Position numbers and translations under genes: made by a program. Shown here piece by piece: positions 1-9,335 of a stretch of 64,000 nucleotides of DNA. The notes under the pieces are model-generated. The model saw only the letters and a program-made list of their open reading frames with translations. It searched no databases and had not been told where the DNA came from. The first letter of the stretch is position 1, and each line of letters opens with the position of its first letter. The DNA comes from Glaciecola sp048820975 (GTDB lineage Bacteria > Pseudomonadota > Gammaproteobacteria > Enterobacterales > Alteromonadaceae), in contig NZ_JBMEUF010000002.1 of the NCBI RefSeq assembly GCF_048820975.1, forward strand, positions 558,001-622,000, given 5' to 3'.

Positions 1-333
1 TAAAGAAGAGGTTAGAAGGCTGGGATACAATTGTCGATTCGCTAATTTAACAATAAACACATAATCAGACTTAGCGTATTGAGGCACTAGGGCATCAATT
101 TGAGAAGGCAATACTGTGTTGTTTTGTTTAATATTTTTTTCTATTGCGGCGGCAATATCGGATAAAATAATTTGCGTTGTTTGATGTATTTTTTGGCTAC
201 TATTTATGGCAAGTATAACAATAATAATGGTCATTAAGGCTGCCATCAAAAAACTAAATATACTGGCACTTGCCGATGGCGAAAGCTTGTTCGAGTAAGT
301 ACCTAAAGCATTTAACGAAAAAGGAAGTTTCAT
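1..333 (-). CDS. N-terminal part of an unknown inner-membrane protein (cut by window edge)
   Basis: An open frame of 111 codons starts with ATG at 333 and runs off the left edge without a stop. It opens with a short cytoplasmic segment (MKLPFSLNAL...), then a strongly hydrophobic helix at about residues 24-44, then a polar segment that looks helical (DIAAAIEKNIKQNN) and a further region with alternating hydrophobic residues. One membrane anchor followed by an extracytoplasmic domain is the usual start of sensor kinases, diguanylate cyclases and chemoreceptors, but the part that would identify it lies outside the window. The function is therefore left open. The start has no strong ribosome-binding site in view. 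Confidence 0.6.
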   Translation of the reverse strand, partial: MKLPFSLNALGTYSNKLSPSASASIFSFLMAALMTIIIVILAINSSQKIHQTTQIILSDIAAAIEKNIKQNNTVLPSQIDALVPQYAKSDYVFIVKLANRQLYPSLLTSSL

Positions 334-461
334 AGAAATTTAGCCAGCCTTGATGTTCTATAAAGTTACACTTAAGTAGCTACACACTAAGTATATTAAT
401 TATAAATTAATGAAAAAGTCAGGCCTTCCGTGGATTTCAACGTTTTGTTTGTAAAAAATGC

Positions 462-1220
462 TTACCGGCAACCTTGGCAATCATGTTGAGGTTCTACCTT
501 AAATGTTTGCCACTGCGAAGTCATAGCATCATACATCTGCAAACCATTAATAGGTGTTTGTCCAAAATTAGTCAATATTTTTATTCCCTCTAGAGCTTGG
601 CAAGCACCTACAATTCCCACCAAAGGTGACATAACGCCGGCTTCCACACAACTTAAACTTTGTTCGCCAAAAAATCGGCTAATACAACGGTAGCAAGCTG
701 AGTTAAGGCTAGGCATTACACAAAAAATTTGCCCTTCCATCCGAATAGCGGCACCTGACACTAAAGGGACTTTGCTCGCATAGCATGCGTCATTAACCAT
801 GTTACGTGTAGCTAGGTTATCACAGCAATCTAGCACCAAATCATGTTCTAAAATCAACTTACGTAGCGCTAATTCATTTAAGCGCTCATTAAGCGCTCTA
901 ATTTCGCAATCACCATTTAAGGCCTGTAAACTTGCTTTGGCTGAATCAACCTTGCTGTCCCCAATGTTGGTTTCATAATGTAAAATTTGGCGCTGAAGAT
1001 TGGTAAGTTCAACGGTATCATCATCTACAATGCTTAGGCTGCCAAGGCCTGATGCCACTAAATATTGGCTCGCTGCACAACCTAATCCGCCCATACCAAT
1101 AATTAACACGCGGCTACTCATTAATTGCTCTTGCTTATCCAAATCAAAGCCCTGCAATGAAATTTGCCGGCTATAGCGCATAGCTTGTTGAGTTGTAATT
1201 ACTTTCGTGTTGTTCGCCAT
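462..1220 (-). CDS. moeB: Molybdopterin-synthase adenylyltransferase MoeB (HesA/MoeB/ThiF family)
   Basis: A 252-residue protein of normal MoeB length. It activates the C-terminal glycine of MoaD as an acyl-adenylate so that sulfur can be added for molybdopterin synthesis. The nucleotide-binding loop GMGGLG is at residues 42-47. The ubiquitin-activating-like segment with N74-R78 and the acidic DCCDN stretch near residue 131 follow, and two zinc-binding Cys pairs are present (C176/C179 and C248/C251). C191 sits where MoeB enzymes carry their conserved cysteine. There is no rhodanese domain, so this is the short MoeB form. It is divergent from moaE, which supports MoeB over ThiF. A ThiF assignment remains a minor alternative. 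Confidence 0.85.
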   Translation of the reverse strand: MANNTKVITTQQAMRYSRQISLQGFDLDKQEQLMSSRVLIIGMGGLGCAASQYLVASGLGSLSIVDDDTVELTNLQRQILHYETNIGDSKVDSAKASLQALNGDCEIRALNERLNELALRKLILEHDLVLDCCDNLATRNMVNDACYASKVPLVSGAAIRMEGQIFCVMPSLNSACYRCISRFFGEQSLSCVEAGVMSPLVGIVGACQALEGIKILTNFGQTPINGLQMYDAMTSQWQTFKVEPQHDCQGCR

Positions 1221-1319
1221 ACTTATTTACAATACTCATTTTACTTAATTGCTTATAATGCCTTAGAGTATACACATATTGCTAAATTGGATGCACCATA
1301 GCGTGAACGAGATAAAAAA

Positions 1320-1769
1320 ATGATTTTGGTACAACAACAAGATTTTGACCATGCGCATCAGTACGAAGCTTTGCGCAGCAATGCAAAAAGTGACGGTGCC
1401 ATTGTGACCTTTACCGGCTTAGTTCGTGACTTTAACATTGACGGCTCGGTTTCTGGCTTAGTAATTGAGCACTACCCCGGTATGACCGAAAAAGCATTGG
1501 AAGATATTTGTTCGCAAGCTCGTGAACGCTGGGAATTGGGCGAAATTCGTATTATCCACAGAATTGGCCAAATGGGTGCTTCTGAGCAAATTGTATTTGT
1601 GGGTGTTACTTCGAAGCATCGAAAAAACGCCTTTGAAGCGTGCGAGTTTATTATGGACTATTTAAAAACAAGCGCGCCTTTTTGGAAACAAGAGGCAAGC
1701 GATGATGGCTTAAAATGGGTGGAAGCTAAATCATCAGACCAACAAGCAGCACAACGATGGAAAGCATAA
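1320..1769 (+). CDS. moaE: Molybdopterin synthase catalytic subunit MoaE
   Basis: A 149-residue protein that, with the MoaD sulfur carrier, converts precursor Z (cyclic pyranopterin monophosphate) to molybdopterin in the cytoplasm. The family core is visible: FTGLVRDFN near residues 31-39, the IEHYPGM segment at 49-55, the RIGQMGASEQIVFVGV strand region, and the catalytic lysines in the MDYLKTSAPFWKQE stretch (K116 and K123). The ATG at 1320 has only a purine-rich leader and no strong Shine-Dalgarno, but it gives the expected N-terminus. It is divergent from moeB. moaD, moaA, moaB and moaC are not adjacent, so the rest of the pathway must be elsewhere in the genome. Confidence 0.93.
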   Translation: MILVQQQDFDHAHQYEALRSNAKSDGAIVTFTGLVRDFNIDGSVSGLVIEHYPGMTEKALEDICSQARERWELGEIRIIHRIGQMGASEQIVFVGVTSKHRKNAFEACEFIMDYLKTSAPFWKQEASDDGLKWVEAKSSDQQAAQRWKA

Positions 1770-2015
1770 GCCTAAATACATAGCAGTTACTTACATCTAA
1801 AACTGCGCACATTGCTGTTAATCATCACCTTTTTTGGCCAAGTTACTTGCTAACTATGCCCTTCAACGAATTAATTTTAGGCCTTGCCTGAAATTTATTT
1901 CAAACATTTCTGTTCTGTTTCTTTAGTTTAACACTATCAACACACTAAAACCGTCTTTCACTAAGCGCGATGCTTTTCTGCACGTATGCTTAGATAATTT
2001 TATTTGGGAAAATAT

Positions 2016-3137
2016 ATGCCATTTTTGAACCACAAGCCGGCGATTGCCATGGCGGCTATTGTATGTCTTTTGTTGTCAGGCTGCGCCGAACAAAGCGAGT
2101 CTGCGCCTAGTAGGCCTGCACCTGAAGTTGATGTAAGTTTACCTATTAAAGCAAAAGTTACTTTGTGGGATGAATATACAGGCCGCTTTGGCGCGGTAGA
2201 ACAGGTTGAAATTAGAGCGCGTGTAAGTGGCTATTTAGAAAAAACCAATTTTAAAGACGGCCAAGTTGTTAGCAAAGGCGACGTATTATTTGAAATAGAT
2301 CAAAGGCCTTTTAAGATTGCCTTGGACGCAGCCAAATCACGCTTAAATTTGGCAAAAAAAGAATACGAACGCGGTATCAACTTACGCAAACAAAATTCAA
2401 TCTCTCAAGAAGAGGTTGATCAGCGAAACAATGATTACCAGCTAGCCCTTACCGCTTTGGAAGAAGCTAAGCTTAATTTAGAGTTCACTTTGGTAAAGTC
2501 GCCAATTGATGGCGTGGTTTCAAGAGATTTCGTAAACGTAGGAAACCTTGTAACGGGTGGCGCTGCCGGCGCTACCCTACTCACAAATGTTGTTTCTGTG
2601 CACCCTATTCACTTTTATTTTGATGCGGGTGAAAGAGACTTATTAAAGTACTTGCGCTTAAGCCAAACCGACAAAAGACAAAGTTCACGAACCCACCCAA
2701 ATAGAGTGCAGGTGCGCCTGCAAGATGAAAAAGAATTTTCGCATTTAGGTGTAATGGACTTTGTTGATAATCAGATAGATGAAAGCACTGGAACTATTCA
2801 AGGCAGAGCCATTTTTGATAACCAAGATGGCTTTATTTTACCCGGTATTTTTGGCCGAATTCGTTTAATTGATCAAGACAACGTAAGCGCGTTACTGATA
2901 CCAGATACCGCCATAGGTACAGACCAATCAAAGAAATTTATTTACACCGTAGATGCTAACAACAAAGTAGCGAAAAAATTTATTACGCTTGGCAGACTTT
3001 ATACTAACGATCTTAGAATTGTAGAATCTGGGCTAGATGCCGGCGACAAGCTAATTGTGAACGGTATAATGCGAGCACGCCCTGGTAGTGAAGTAAATGT
3101 GAATGAAGTTGATCTTTCATCTCAGTTTACATATTAA
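2016..3137 (+). CDS. RND efflux periplasmic adaptor lipoprotein (AcrA/MexA family)
   Basis: A 373-residue membrane-fusion protein that links an inner-membrane RND pump to an outer-membrane channel. A lipoprotein signal peptide ends at LLLSGC (C23). Lipoyl half-motifs flank an alpha-helical hairpin of about residues 95-155 (KLNLAKKEYERG..., QEEVDQRNNDYQLAL), and beta-barrel and membrane-proximal domains follow. The ATG at 2016 is chosen over an in-frame TTG at 2004 because GGGAA at 2006-2010 lies just upstream of it and the signal peptide is then well shaped. Its stop is 9 bases before the pump gene, so the two are one operon. No TolC-type outer-membrane gene follows, so the pump probably uses a shared TolC. 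Confidence 0.93.
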   Translation: MPFLNHKPAIAMAAIVCLLLSGCAEQSESAPSRPAPEVDVSLPIKAKVTLWDEYTGRFGAVEQVEIRARVSGYLEKTNFKDGQVVSKGDVLFEIDQRPFKIALDAAKSRLNLAKKEYERGINLRKQNSISQEEVDQRNNDYQLALTALEEAKLNLEFTLVKSPIDGVVSRDFVNVGNLVTGGAAGATLLTNVVSVHPIHFYFDAGERDLLKYLRLSQTDKRQSSRTHPNRVQVRLQDEKEFSHLGVMDFVDNQIDESTGTIQGRAIFDNQDGFILPGIFGRIRLIDQDNVSALLIPDTAIGTDQSKKFIYTVDANNKVAKKFITLGRLYTNDLRIVESGLDAGDKLIVNGIMRARPGSEVNVNEVDLSSQFTY

Positions 3138-3146
3138 GAGGGCTCT

Positions 3147-6100
3147 ATGAATTTTTCTCAATTTTTCATCACGCGTCCTAAGTTTTCATCGGTACTTGCG
3201 ATTTTAGTGATTATTATAGGTGCAATGGCTTACCAATCATTACCTATAGAGCAATATCCTCAGGTAGCTCCACCAACCATTCAAGTAAGCGCTTCATACC
3301 CCGGGGCTAATGCAGAAACAGCGTCAAAAACCGTGGCAACTCCACTTGAACAGCAAATTAACGGCGTTGAAGACATGTTGTATATTTCTTCGCAGTCAAC
3401 AGCTGATGGAAACGTGGCGATTACTGTGACCTTTAAATTAGGCACCGACTTAGATAAAGCCCAAGTACAGGTACAAAACAGAGTTGCAGTAGCCGAACCT
3501 CGTTTACCTGAAGCGGTAAGGCGTATAGGTATTACCACTAACAAAAACAGCCCTGATTTAATGCTTGTTGTGAACATGTTTTCACCCAATGGCACATACG
3601 ACCAAACATATATTGCCAATTATGTTGCCCTGCAAATTCAAGATAAAATAGCGCGAGTAGAGGGGGTTGGGAATTTACGCGTATTTGGCGCGAGTCAGTA
3701 CTCAATGCGAGTATGGCTTGATCCAGACCGCATTGCATCAATAGATATGACCGCCGCCGAAGTAATAAGCGCACTGCAAGCTCAGAATGTACAAGTTGCC
3801 AGTGGTACATTAAACAATGCGCCCGTGCTTAGTGGGCAATCTGCGTTTGAATTAAGCGTACAAACAAAGGGGCGCTTGGAAGCGCCTGAAGAATTTGAAA
3901 ACGTGATTGTAAAAAACAACGATGGCCGAATTGTAAGAGTAAAAGATATTGGCCGGGTTGAGTTAGGCGCTGAAAGCTACGCGACACGCGGCTATTTAGG
4001 TGACAAAAAAGCGGTCGCTATTCCTATTTTCCAGCGCCCTGGCAGCAACGCCTTAGAAACAGCAGCAACCATACAAAATATTATGAAAGACTTGGCCAAG
4101 GACTTTCCACCCGACCTAGCCTATGATATTGCATATAATCCTACTGACTTTATTGCACAGTCTATTGATGCAGTAGAAATGACAATTTATGAAGCTATTG
4201 TACTGGTGGTGCTGGTAATTCTCATATTTTTGCAAAACTGGCGGGCGGCGATTGTGCCAGTGGTGGCTATTCCGGTTTCTCTTATTGGCACGTTTGCCGT
4301 TATGAGCGCCTTGGACTTTTCCATCAATAATCTAACATTGTTTGGCTTAGTACTTGCCATTGGCATAGTGGTAGACGACGCGATAGTGGTAGTTGAAAAT
4401 ATGGAACGCTTAATTTCTGAAGGTGCCACACCGCTTGACGCCGCGAAAGAAACAATGAAAGAAGTAGGTGGAGCGTTAATTGCAACCTGCTTAGTATTGG
4501 TCGCAGTGTTCTTACCCACCATTTTCGTAAAAGGTATTTCGGGTCAGTTTTATAGCCAATTTGGTATCACAATAGCGGTAGCTACCTTCCTTTCTACGGC
4601 TGTGTCTTTAATTTTAAGCCCGTCAATGTCAGCGGTATTAATGAAACCTAAAGGTCCTGAAAAAGAGAAAGACAAGCGCAACTTAAGCGACCGCTTTGCA
4701 GATGCTTTTAATAGGGGCATGCACAAGGTATCTATATGGTATGCAGCGCTTATTAGCAAACTTATTCGCTTAACTTGGCCAATGTCTTTTGTGTACATAG
4801 GCCTTATGGTGCTGGCCGGCTACTTATTTACTAGTGTCCCAAAAGGCTTTATTCCTGCCCAAGATCAAGGTTATGTTATTGTCAGTATTCAATTACCTTC
4901 AGGCGCTTCGTTGTCGCGCACTGACAGCGTAGTACAAGAAGCGGTTGACCGGCTATTAAGTATAAATGGTATTCGAACGTCAGTCGCATTTACGGGGTTT
5001 TCGGGCGCCACCTTCACAAATGCATCAAATTCGGCTGCTATTTTTACGCAAATGGATTACTTTGAAGAGCGGGCAGAAAAAGGCTTAAGCTTTGAGGATA
5101 TTTTTGGCCAAGTTCAAGCACAAATGTCACAAATAAAAGAGGCGTTTGTCATAGTTATACCGCCGCCTTCCGTGAGAGGGATTGGCAACGGTGGTGGCTT
5201 TAAAATGATGCTTGAAGATAAATCAGGACAAGGCTTTGAGCCACTTGAACAAGCTATATTTGCCTTAGGCAGTGCCGCTAACCAAGCGCCCGCTACTACC
5301 TCGGTATTCAGTTTATTCAATACCAATACGCCACAATTATATGCTGACATAGACCGTGAACGTGTACAGCGTTTAGGGGTGCCTGTGTCTGAGGTATTTA
5401 GTGCCTTGGAAGTATATTTAGGCAGCGCTTTTGTTAATGATTTTAGTTATTTAGGGAGAACCTTTCGTGTTACCGCGCAAGCTGATGCCCCCTTTCGTAT
5501 GACCGCCGATGACATTGGCAGAATTAGGGTACGAAATAACAATGGCGAAATGGTACCTTTAAGTTCTGTGGCCACATTCGAAGACCGTTCAGGCCCCTCA
5601 AGAGTCCCAAGATATAATTTGTATCCAGCAGCAGAACTACAAGGAAATACTGCACCAGGCTATAGTTCGGGCGAAGCTATTAGTTCAATGGAAGCGCTTG
5701 CTGAGCAAATTTTACCACCGGGTATTGAGTTTGAATGGACAGAGCTTGCGTATCAGCAAAAAGTAGCGGGTAACACTGCGATTATTGCGTTTGTATTGGC
5801 TGTTATTTTTGTGTTTCTTGCACTGGTAGCCCTATACGAAAGCTGGACACTGCCGCTCTCAGTAATATTGATTGTACCTATGTGTTTACTAAGCGCTATT
5901 GCTGGGGTTTGGTTAATGGACATGGATAATAATATTTTAACGCAAGTTGGGTTAATCGTGCTTGTGGGGCTGGCAAGCAAGAATGCCATTTTAATTGTGG
6001 AGTTTGCGAAACACTTGGAAAGCGCCGGACGCCCCATGTATGAGGCAATTGTAGAGGCGAGTCAAACACGCTTACGGCCTATATTGATGACTTCATTTGC

Positions 6101-6308
6101 TTTTATTTTGGGCGTAGTTCCTTTAGCCATTGCCACCGGCGCAGGTGCTGAAATGCGACAAGCCTTAGGAGTAACCGTATTTAGCGGCATGCTTGGCGTA
6201 ACTTTCTTTGGCCTAATTTTCACGCCTATATTTTATATAATGTGCCGTAGATTATCATTATTTGTTAAGCGACAAAAACTTGATGAAAATGGCTGTGCGC
6301 CTTTTTAA
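3147..6308 (+). CDS. RND multidrug efflux transporter (AcrB/MexB, HAE-1 family)
   Basis: A full-length 1053-residue proton-driven inner-membrane pump. The N-terminus MNFSQFFITRPKFSSVLAIL is typical of the family, with twelve predicted membrane helices in two halves separated by large periplasmic porter domains. The proton-relay residues are intact: the DD pair at D410-D411 in helix 4 (IVVDDAIVVVENM) and K945 in helix 10 (ASKNAILIVEFAK). GAGAEMRQALG and similar C-terminal motifs match AcrB-type pumps. A GAGGG ribosome-binding site precedes the ATG. Likely substrates are hydrophobic drugs, dyes or detergents, but the specificity cannot be read from sequence. The gene ends 6 bases from the convergent moeA stop. 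Confidence 0.95.
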   Translation: MNFSQFFITRPKFSSVLAILVIIIGAMAYQSLPIEQYPQVAPPTIQVSASYPGANAETASKTVATPLEQQINGVEDMLYISSQSTADGNVAITVTFKLGTDLDKAQVQVQNRVAVAEPRLPEAVRRIGITTNKNSPDLMLVVNMFSPNGTYDQTYIANYVALQIQDKIARVEGVGNLRVFGASQYSMRVWLDPDRIASIDMTAAEVISALQAQNVQVASGTLNNAPVLSGQSAFELSVQTKGRLEAPEEFENVIVKNNDGRIVRVKDIGRVELGAESYATRGYLGDKKAVAIPIFQRPGSNALETAATIQNIMKDLAKDFPPDLAYDIAYNPTDFIAQSIDAVEMTIYEAIVLVVLVILIFLQNWRAAIVPVVAIPVSLIGTFAVMSALDFSINNLTLFGLVLAIGIVVDDAIVVVENMERLISEGATPLDAAKETMKEVGGALIATCLVLVAVFLPTIFVKGISGQFYSQFGITIAVATFLSTAVSLILSPSMSAVLMKPKGPEKEKDKRNLSDRFADAFNRGMHKVSIWYAALISKLIRLTWPMSFVYIGLMVLAGYLFTSVPKGFIPAQDQGYVIVSIQLPSGASLSRTDSVVQEAVDRLLSINGIRTSVAFTGFSGATFTNASNSAAIFTQMDYFEERAEKGLSFEDIFGQVQAQMSQIKEAFVIVIPPPSVRGIGNGGGFKMMLEDKSGQGFEPLEQAIFALGSAANQAPATTSVFSLFNTNTPQLYADIDRERVQRLGVPVSEVFSALEVYLGSAFVNDFSYLGRTFRVTAQADAPFRMTADDIGRIRVRNNNGEMVPLSSVATFEDRSGPSRVPRYNLYPAAELQGNTAPGYSSGEAISSMEALAEQILPPGIEFEWTELAYQQKVAGNTAIIAFVLAVIFVFLALVALYESWTLPLSVILIVPMCLLSAIAGVWLMDMDNNILTQVGLIVLVGLASKNAILIVEFAKHLESAGRPMYEAIVEASQTRLRPILMTSFAFILGVVPLAIATGAGAEMRQALGVTVFSGMLGVTFFGLIFTPIFYIMCRRLSLFVKRQKLDENGCAPF

Positions 6309-6314
6309 GGGCGC

Positions 6315-7550
6315 TTATGCTATGCAGTGATCAAAGGGAAGCACGCTAACCGTTTCGCCCACTTGAACACTGCCGCGCTCTTGCTCAATAATCGCGTAAC
6401 AATTACTTGTACTAAAACAAGATAAAACACCCGAGCTTTGCGTACCTGTACTTTCAACGCAAAGCTCATTATTACTATTTGTATAAAAATGAGCACGTTG
6501 GTAATCTGCACGCCCCGGACGTTTTTTGAACACGCTGCAGGCCTTGGCTTTTAATACCTGAGCAGGTGACGCGCGCTCCCCTGCCATATATTTAAGTGCA
6601 AGTTTTGCAATTTGATCAAACGTTACCGCTGATGACACGGGATTACCCGGTAAGCCAAAGAAAATGCTATTGGGTAGCCGCCCAAATGCCAAGGGTTTCC
6701 CAGGTTTAATCGCAAGTTTCCAAAAATCAATTTGTCCGTATTCCTCAAGAATTTCGCGGGTATAATCAGCCTCTCCTACTGACACTCCACCACTGGTAAT
6801 TACACAATCAGCAAGCTCATTGGCTTTTTCGAAACTAGCGCGAATCAATTCTTTTTGATCAGGAATAATACCCATATCAATAAGCTCTGCTCCCAAGCGT
6901 GAAAGCATAGCCAGTATCATTGGGCGGTTAGTATCAAATATGCGGTCATCTCGAGCGGCTTCACCTATAGGAAGTAATTCGTCGCCTGTTGAAAAAACGG
7001 CTACTTTAATTTGCCTGAAAACCACCACTTTATGCAAGCCCAATGATGCAAGCAAACCAATATCAATGGGTGAAATTCGCTTTCCTTTCGCTAACACCAA
7101 GCCGCCTTTTTTAATGTCGGAACCAGCCAAACGAATAGCTTCACCTTGCTTCACAGGATGGTGAAAATGAATATGTTCGCCTTCACTTGTGGTGTTTTCT
7201 TGCATAACCACCGTATTAGCGCCTGTTGGAATTTCAGCACCAGTCATAATACGTACGCACTGCCCACTTTCCAATTTGCCAGTAAATTTGTTTCCAGCAA
7301 AGCTCTTACCCACTTGAACCAAGGTCGTGGTTTGCTCAAGGTCGCTAGCGTTAATGGCATAGCCATCCATTGCTGAATTATTGTATGCAGGCACATTAAT
7401 GGGCGACACAACATCTTCAGCAAGCACTCTGTTGAGCGCCTTGTGTAAATCACAGTGCTCAATATCAGTAAGTGTGTTCACTGTATCAATAATAATCGCT
7501 ATGGCGTTTTCTACAGGCATCAAGCCTGGTGCATCACAATTTACAGCCAT
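6315..7550 (-). CDS. moeA: Molybdopterin molybdenumtransferase MoeA
   Basis: A 411-residue gephyrin-E-domain protein of standard MoeA length. It inserts molybdate into adenylylated molybdopterin to make Moco. Visible family signatures are PAYNNSAMDGYA near residue 56, RIMTGAEIPTGANTVVMQE, the FSTGDELLPIG motif, ITSGGVSVGEADYT and GLPGNPVSSAVTF, followed by the C-terminal beta-barrel domain. It lies in the same neighbourhood as moeB and moaE but is separated from them by the efflux operon, and it is transcribed towards that operon. mogA/moaB is not adjacent. The ATG at 7550 is the natural start. Confidence 0.95.
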   Translation of the reverse strand: MAVNCDAPGLMPVENAIAIIIDTVNTLTDIEHCDLHKALNRVLAEDVVSPINVPAYNNSAMDGYAINASDLEQTTTLVQVGKSFAGNKFTGKLESGQCVRIMTGAEIPTGANTVVMQENTTSEGEHIHFHHPVKQGEAIRLAGSDIKKGGLVLAKGKRISPIDIGLLASLGLHKVVVFRQIKVAVFSTGDELLPIGEAARDDRIFDTNRPMILAMLSRLGAELIDMGIIPDQKELIRASFEKANELADCVITSGGVSVGEADYTREILEEYGQIDFWKLAIKPGKPLAFGRLPNSIFFGLPGNPVSSAVTFDQIAKLALKYMAGERASPAQVLKAKACSVFKKRPGRADYQRAHFYTNSNNELCVESTGTQSSGVLSCFSTSNCYAIIEQERGSVQVGETVSVLPFDHCIA

Positions 7551-7767
7551 GAAAATGTTCTCTTTTTATAATGTGTTATGCCTTAATACTAACAAAAAGC
7601 CAGCCTAAACCCGAAGTTATTCTGCATAAAATATTAGTACCCTGTGGGTTGTAATAGCGCAGATGCTTTGTGTAGCCTAGTAAGGGATTAAGTGGTTAAA
7701 ATCAAAACACTATGATTTGTGAAGCCATGTGATAACATCTATCAAAATGGAGCATTAAGGCAAGGTT

Positions 7768-9327
7768 GTGCTATTTAATTCAATCGAATTTATCTTTTTC
7801 TTTCTACCCATTACCTTATTTGTGTTTTTTGCTGTTGCAAAATACAAGGGTAATGAAGCAGCAATATTTGCGCTTGTAGCCGCATCATTGTTCTTCTATG
7901 GTTGGTGGAACCCTAGCTATTTGATCATCCTTATTGGCTCAATGCTGCTGAACTACAAGCTTGGCGGTCTGCTCAATAAAAATAGAAACAAGTCCTTACT
8001 AATATTTGGCATTTCCCTTAACCTCGCGCTCATTATTTATTATAAATACGCTGGGTTTATGGCAAACAATTGGAATTTCTTAACAGGGAGTTCCTTGTCA
8101 TTTGGTGAAATACTTTTACCCTTAGCCATATCATTCTTTACCTTTCAGCAAATTGCATATTTAGTGGATTCCTACAAGGGCATTACAAGCGAATATAAAT
8201 TTTTGCATTATGCCTTGTTTGTCTCTTTCTTCCCGCAGTTAATTGCTGGCCCTATAGTGCATCACAAGCAAATGCTGCCGCAGTTTAGCTCAAATACTCG
8301 ATACCAATTAAACACTAATCACTTGAAAATTGGTTTGAGTATTTTTGCTATAGGTTTATTTAAGAAAACCGTACTTGCCGATGGCGTTGCGGTGTATGCA
8401 ACACCGGTTTTTACCATGGTAGATTCAGGCCAAGATGTGGATATGCTAAGCGCTTGGGGCGGTGCATTAGCCTACACCTTGCAATTGTATTTTGACTTTT
8501 CTGGTTATTCTGACATGGCCATTGGTTTAGCTCGAATTTTTGGTATTGTGTTGCCACTCAACTTCTACTCGCCGTATAAAGCTACGAGCATTTCTGAATT
8601 TTGGCGGCGCTGGCATATTACCCTTTCTACTTTCTTAAGGGATTACATTTATATTGCCCTAGGCGGCAACAGAAACGGTAAAATTAAGCGTTATACTAAT
8701 TTATTTATTACCATGTTATTAGGCGGCTTATGGCACGGCGCAGGATGGAACTTTATAATATGGGGCGCCTTGCACGGGAGTTACTTAATAGTAAACCATG
8801 GCTGGCGCTCTTTGTTAGAGCGCGTTCCATTTTTAGGCTTTACCCGAATAAAAACGCTTAGTTGGCTTATCACCTTTTTGGCGGTTGTTGTAGGATGGGT
8901 ATTTTTCAGAGCAACCACGCTTGATGGCGCCTTATCAATGCTAGCAAGTATGGTGGGCGCCAATGGAATTGAGTTGCCAAATGCAATAATGAGCAGGCTA
9001 GGCGGCGCGGCTGAACTATTGCAAGGTTTTGGCATACAGGCAGGTAACACTGGGGGAAGTGCATTTATACTTACTTGGATTTGGATTATTTGCTTAATGT
9101 TTATTGCGATTTGTATGCCTAACGTGCAAGACATTTTTGCTAAAGCCAAACCATCGTTAAGCCAACAACATTTTGTGACTAGCGACACCTTTTGGCCTTT
9201 ACTTTCATTAGCACGAAAAGTGAGTTGGGCCGACACTACGCGCTGGGCTTTGTTTATTGGCATCATCTTAGCTTTAGGCTTACTTACCTTAAACCAGGTG
9301 AGTGAATTCCTGTACTTTCAGTTTTAA
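7768..9327 (+). CDS. MBOAT-family polysaccharide O-acyltransferase (AlgI-like)
   Basis: A 519-residue polytopic membrane protein of the AlgI/DltB branch. These proteins pass acyl groups, usually acetyl, across the inner membrane for transfer to an exported glycan. The signature is complete: FDFSGYSDMAIGLARIFG, the FWRRWHITLSTFLRDYIY block, and the GGLWHGAGWNFIIWG core with the invariant His at H323 and a second conserved His at H336. It starts with GTG at 7768 behind purine-rich AAGGCAAGG. The next gene starts 8 bases after the stop and is membrane anchored with an SGNH-like motif, so the pair probably works together. No alginate or cellulose synthase is nearby, so the acceptor glycan is unknown. 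Confidence 0.9.
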   Translation: MLFNSIEFIFFFLPITLFVFFAVAKYKGNEAAIFALVAASLFFYGWWNPSYLIILIGSMLLNYKLGGLLNKNRNKSLLIFGISLNLALIIYYKYAGFMANNWNFLTGSSLSFGEILLPLAISFFTFQQIAYLVDSYKGITSEYKFLHYALFVSFFPQLIAGPIVHHKQMLPQFSSNTRYQLNTNHLKIGLSIFAIGLFKKTVLADGVAVYATPVFTMVDSGQDVDMLSAWGGALAYTLQLYFDFSGYSDMAIGLARIFGIVLPLNFYSPYKATSISEFWRRWHITLSTFLRDYIYIALGGNRNGKIKRYTNLFITMLLGGLWHGAGWNFIIWGALHGSYLIVNHGWRSLLERVPFLGFTRIKTLSWLITFLAVVVGWVFFRATTLDGALSMLASMVGANGIELPNAIMSRLGGAAELLQGFGIQAGNTGGSAFILTWIWIICLMFIAICMPNVQDIFAKAKPSLSQQHFVTSDTFWPLLSLARKVSWADTTRWALFIGIILALGLLTLNQVSEFLYFQF

Positions 9328-9335
9328 GAGCACCT

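Noticed and set aside
2004..2015. TTG start for the RND adaptor gene
   Set aside because: The ATG at 2016 has GGGAA at a usable distance and yields a normal lipoprotein signal peptide.
3281..3619. Minus-strand ORF inside the RND pump gene
   Set aside because: It lies wholly within a long conserved gene in another frame and has no ribosome-binding site or family features.
8781..9266. Minus-strand ORF of 161 codons opposite the MBOAT gene
   Set aside because: It is the antisense shadow of conserved MBOAT sequence; composition and motifs do not support it.
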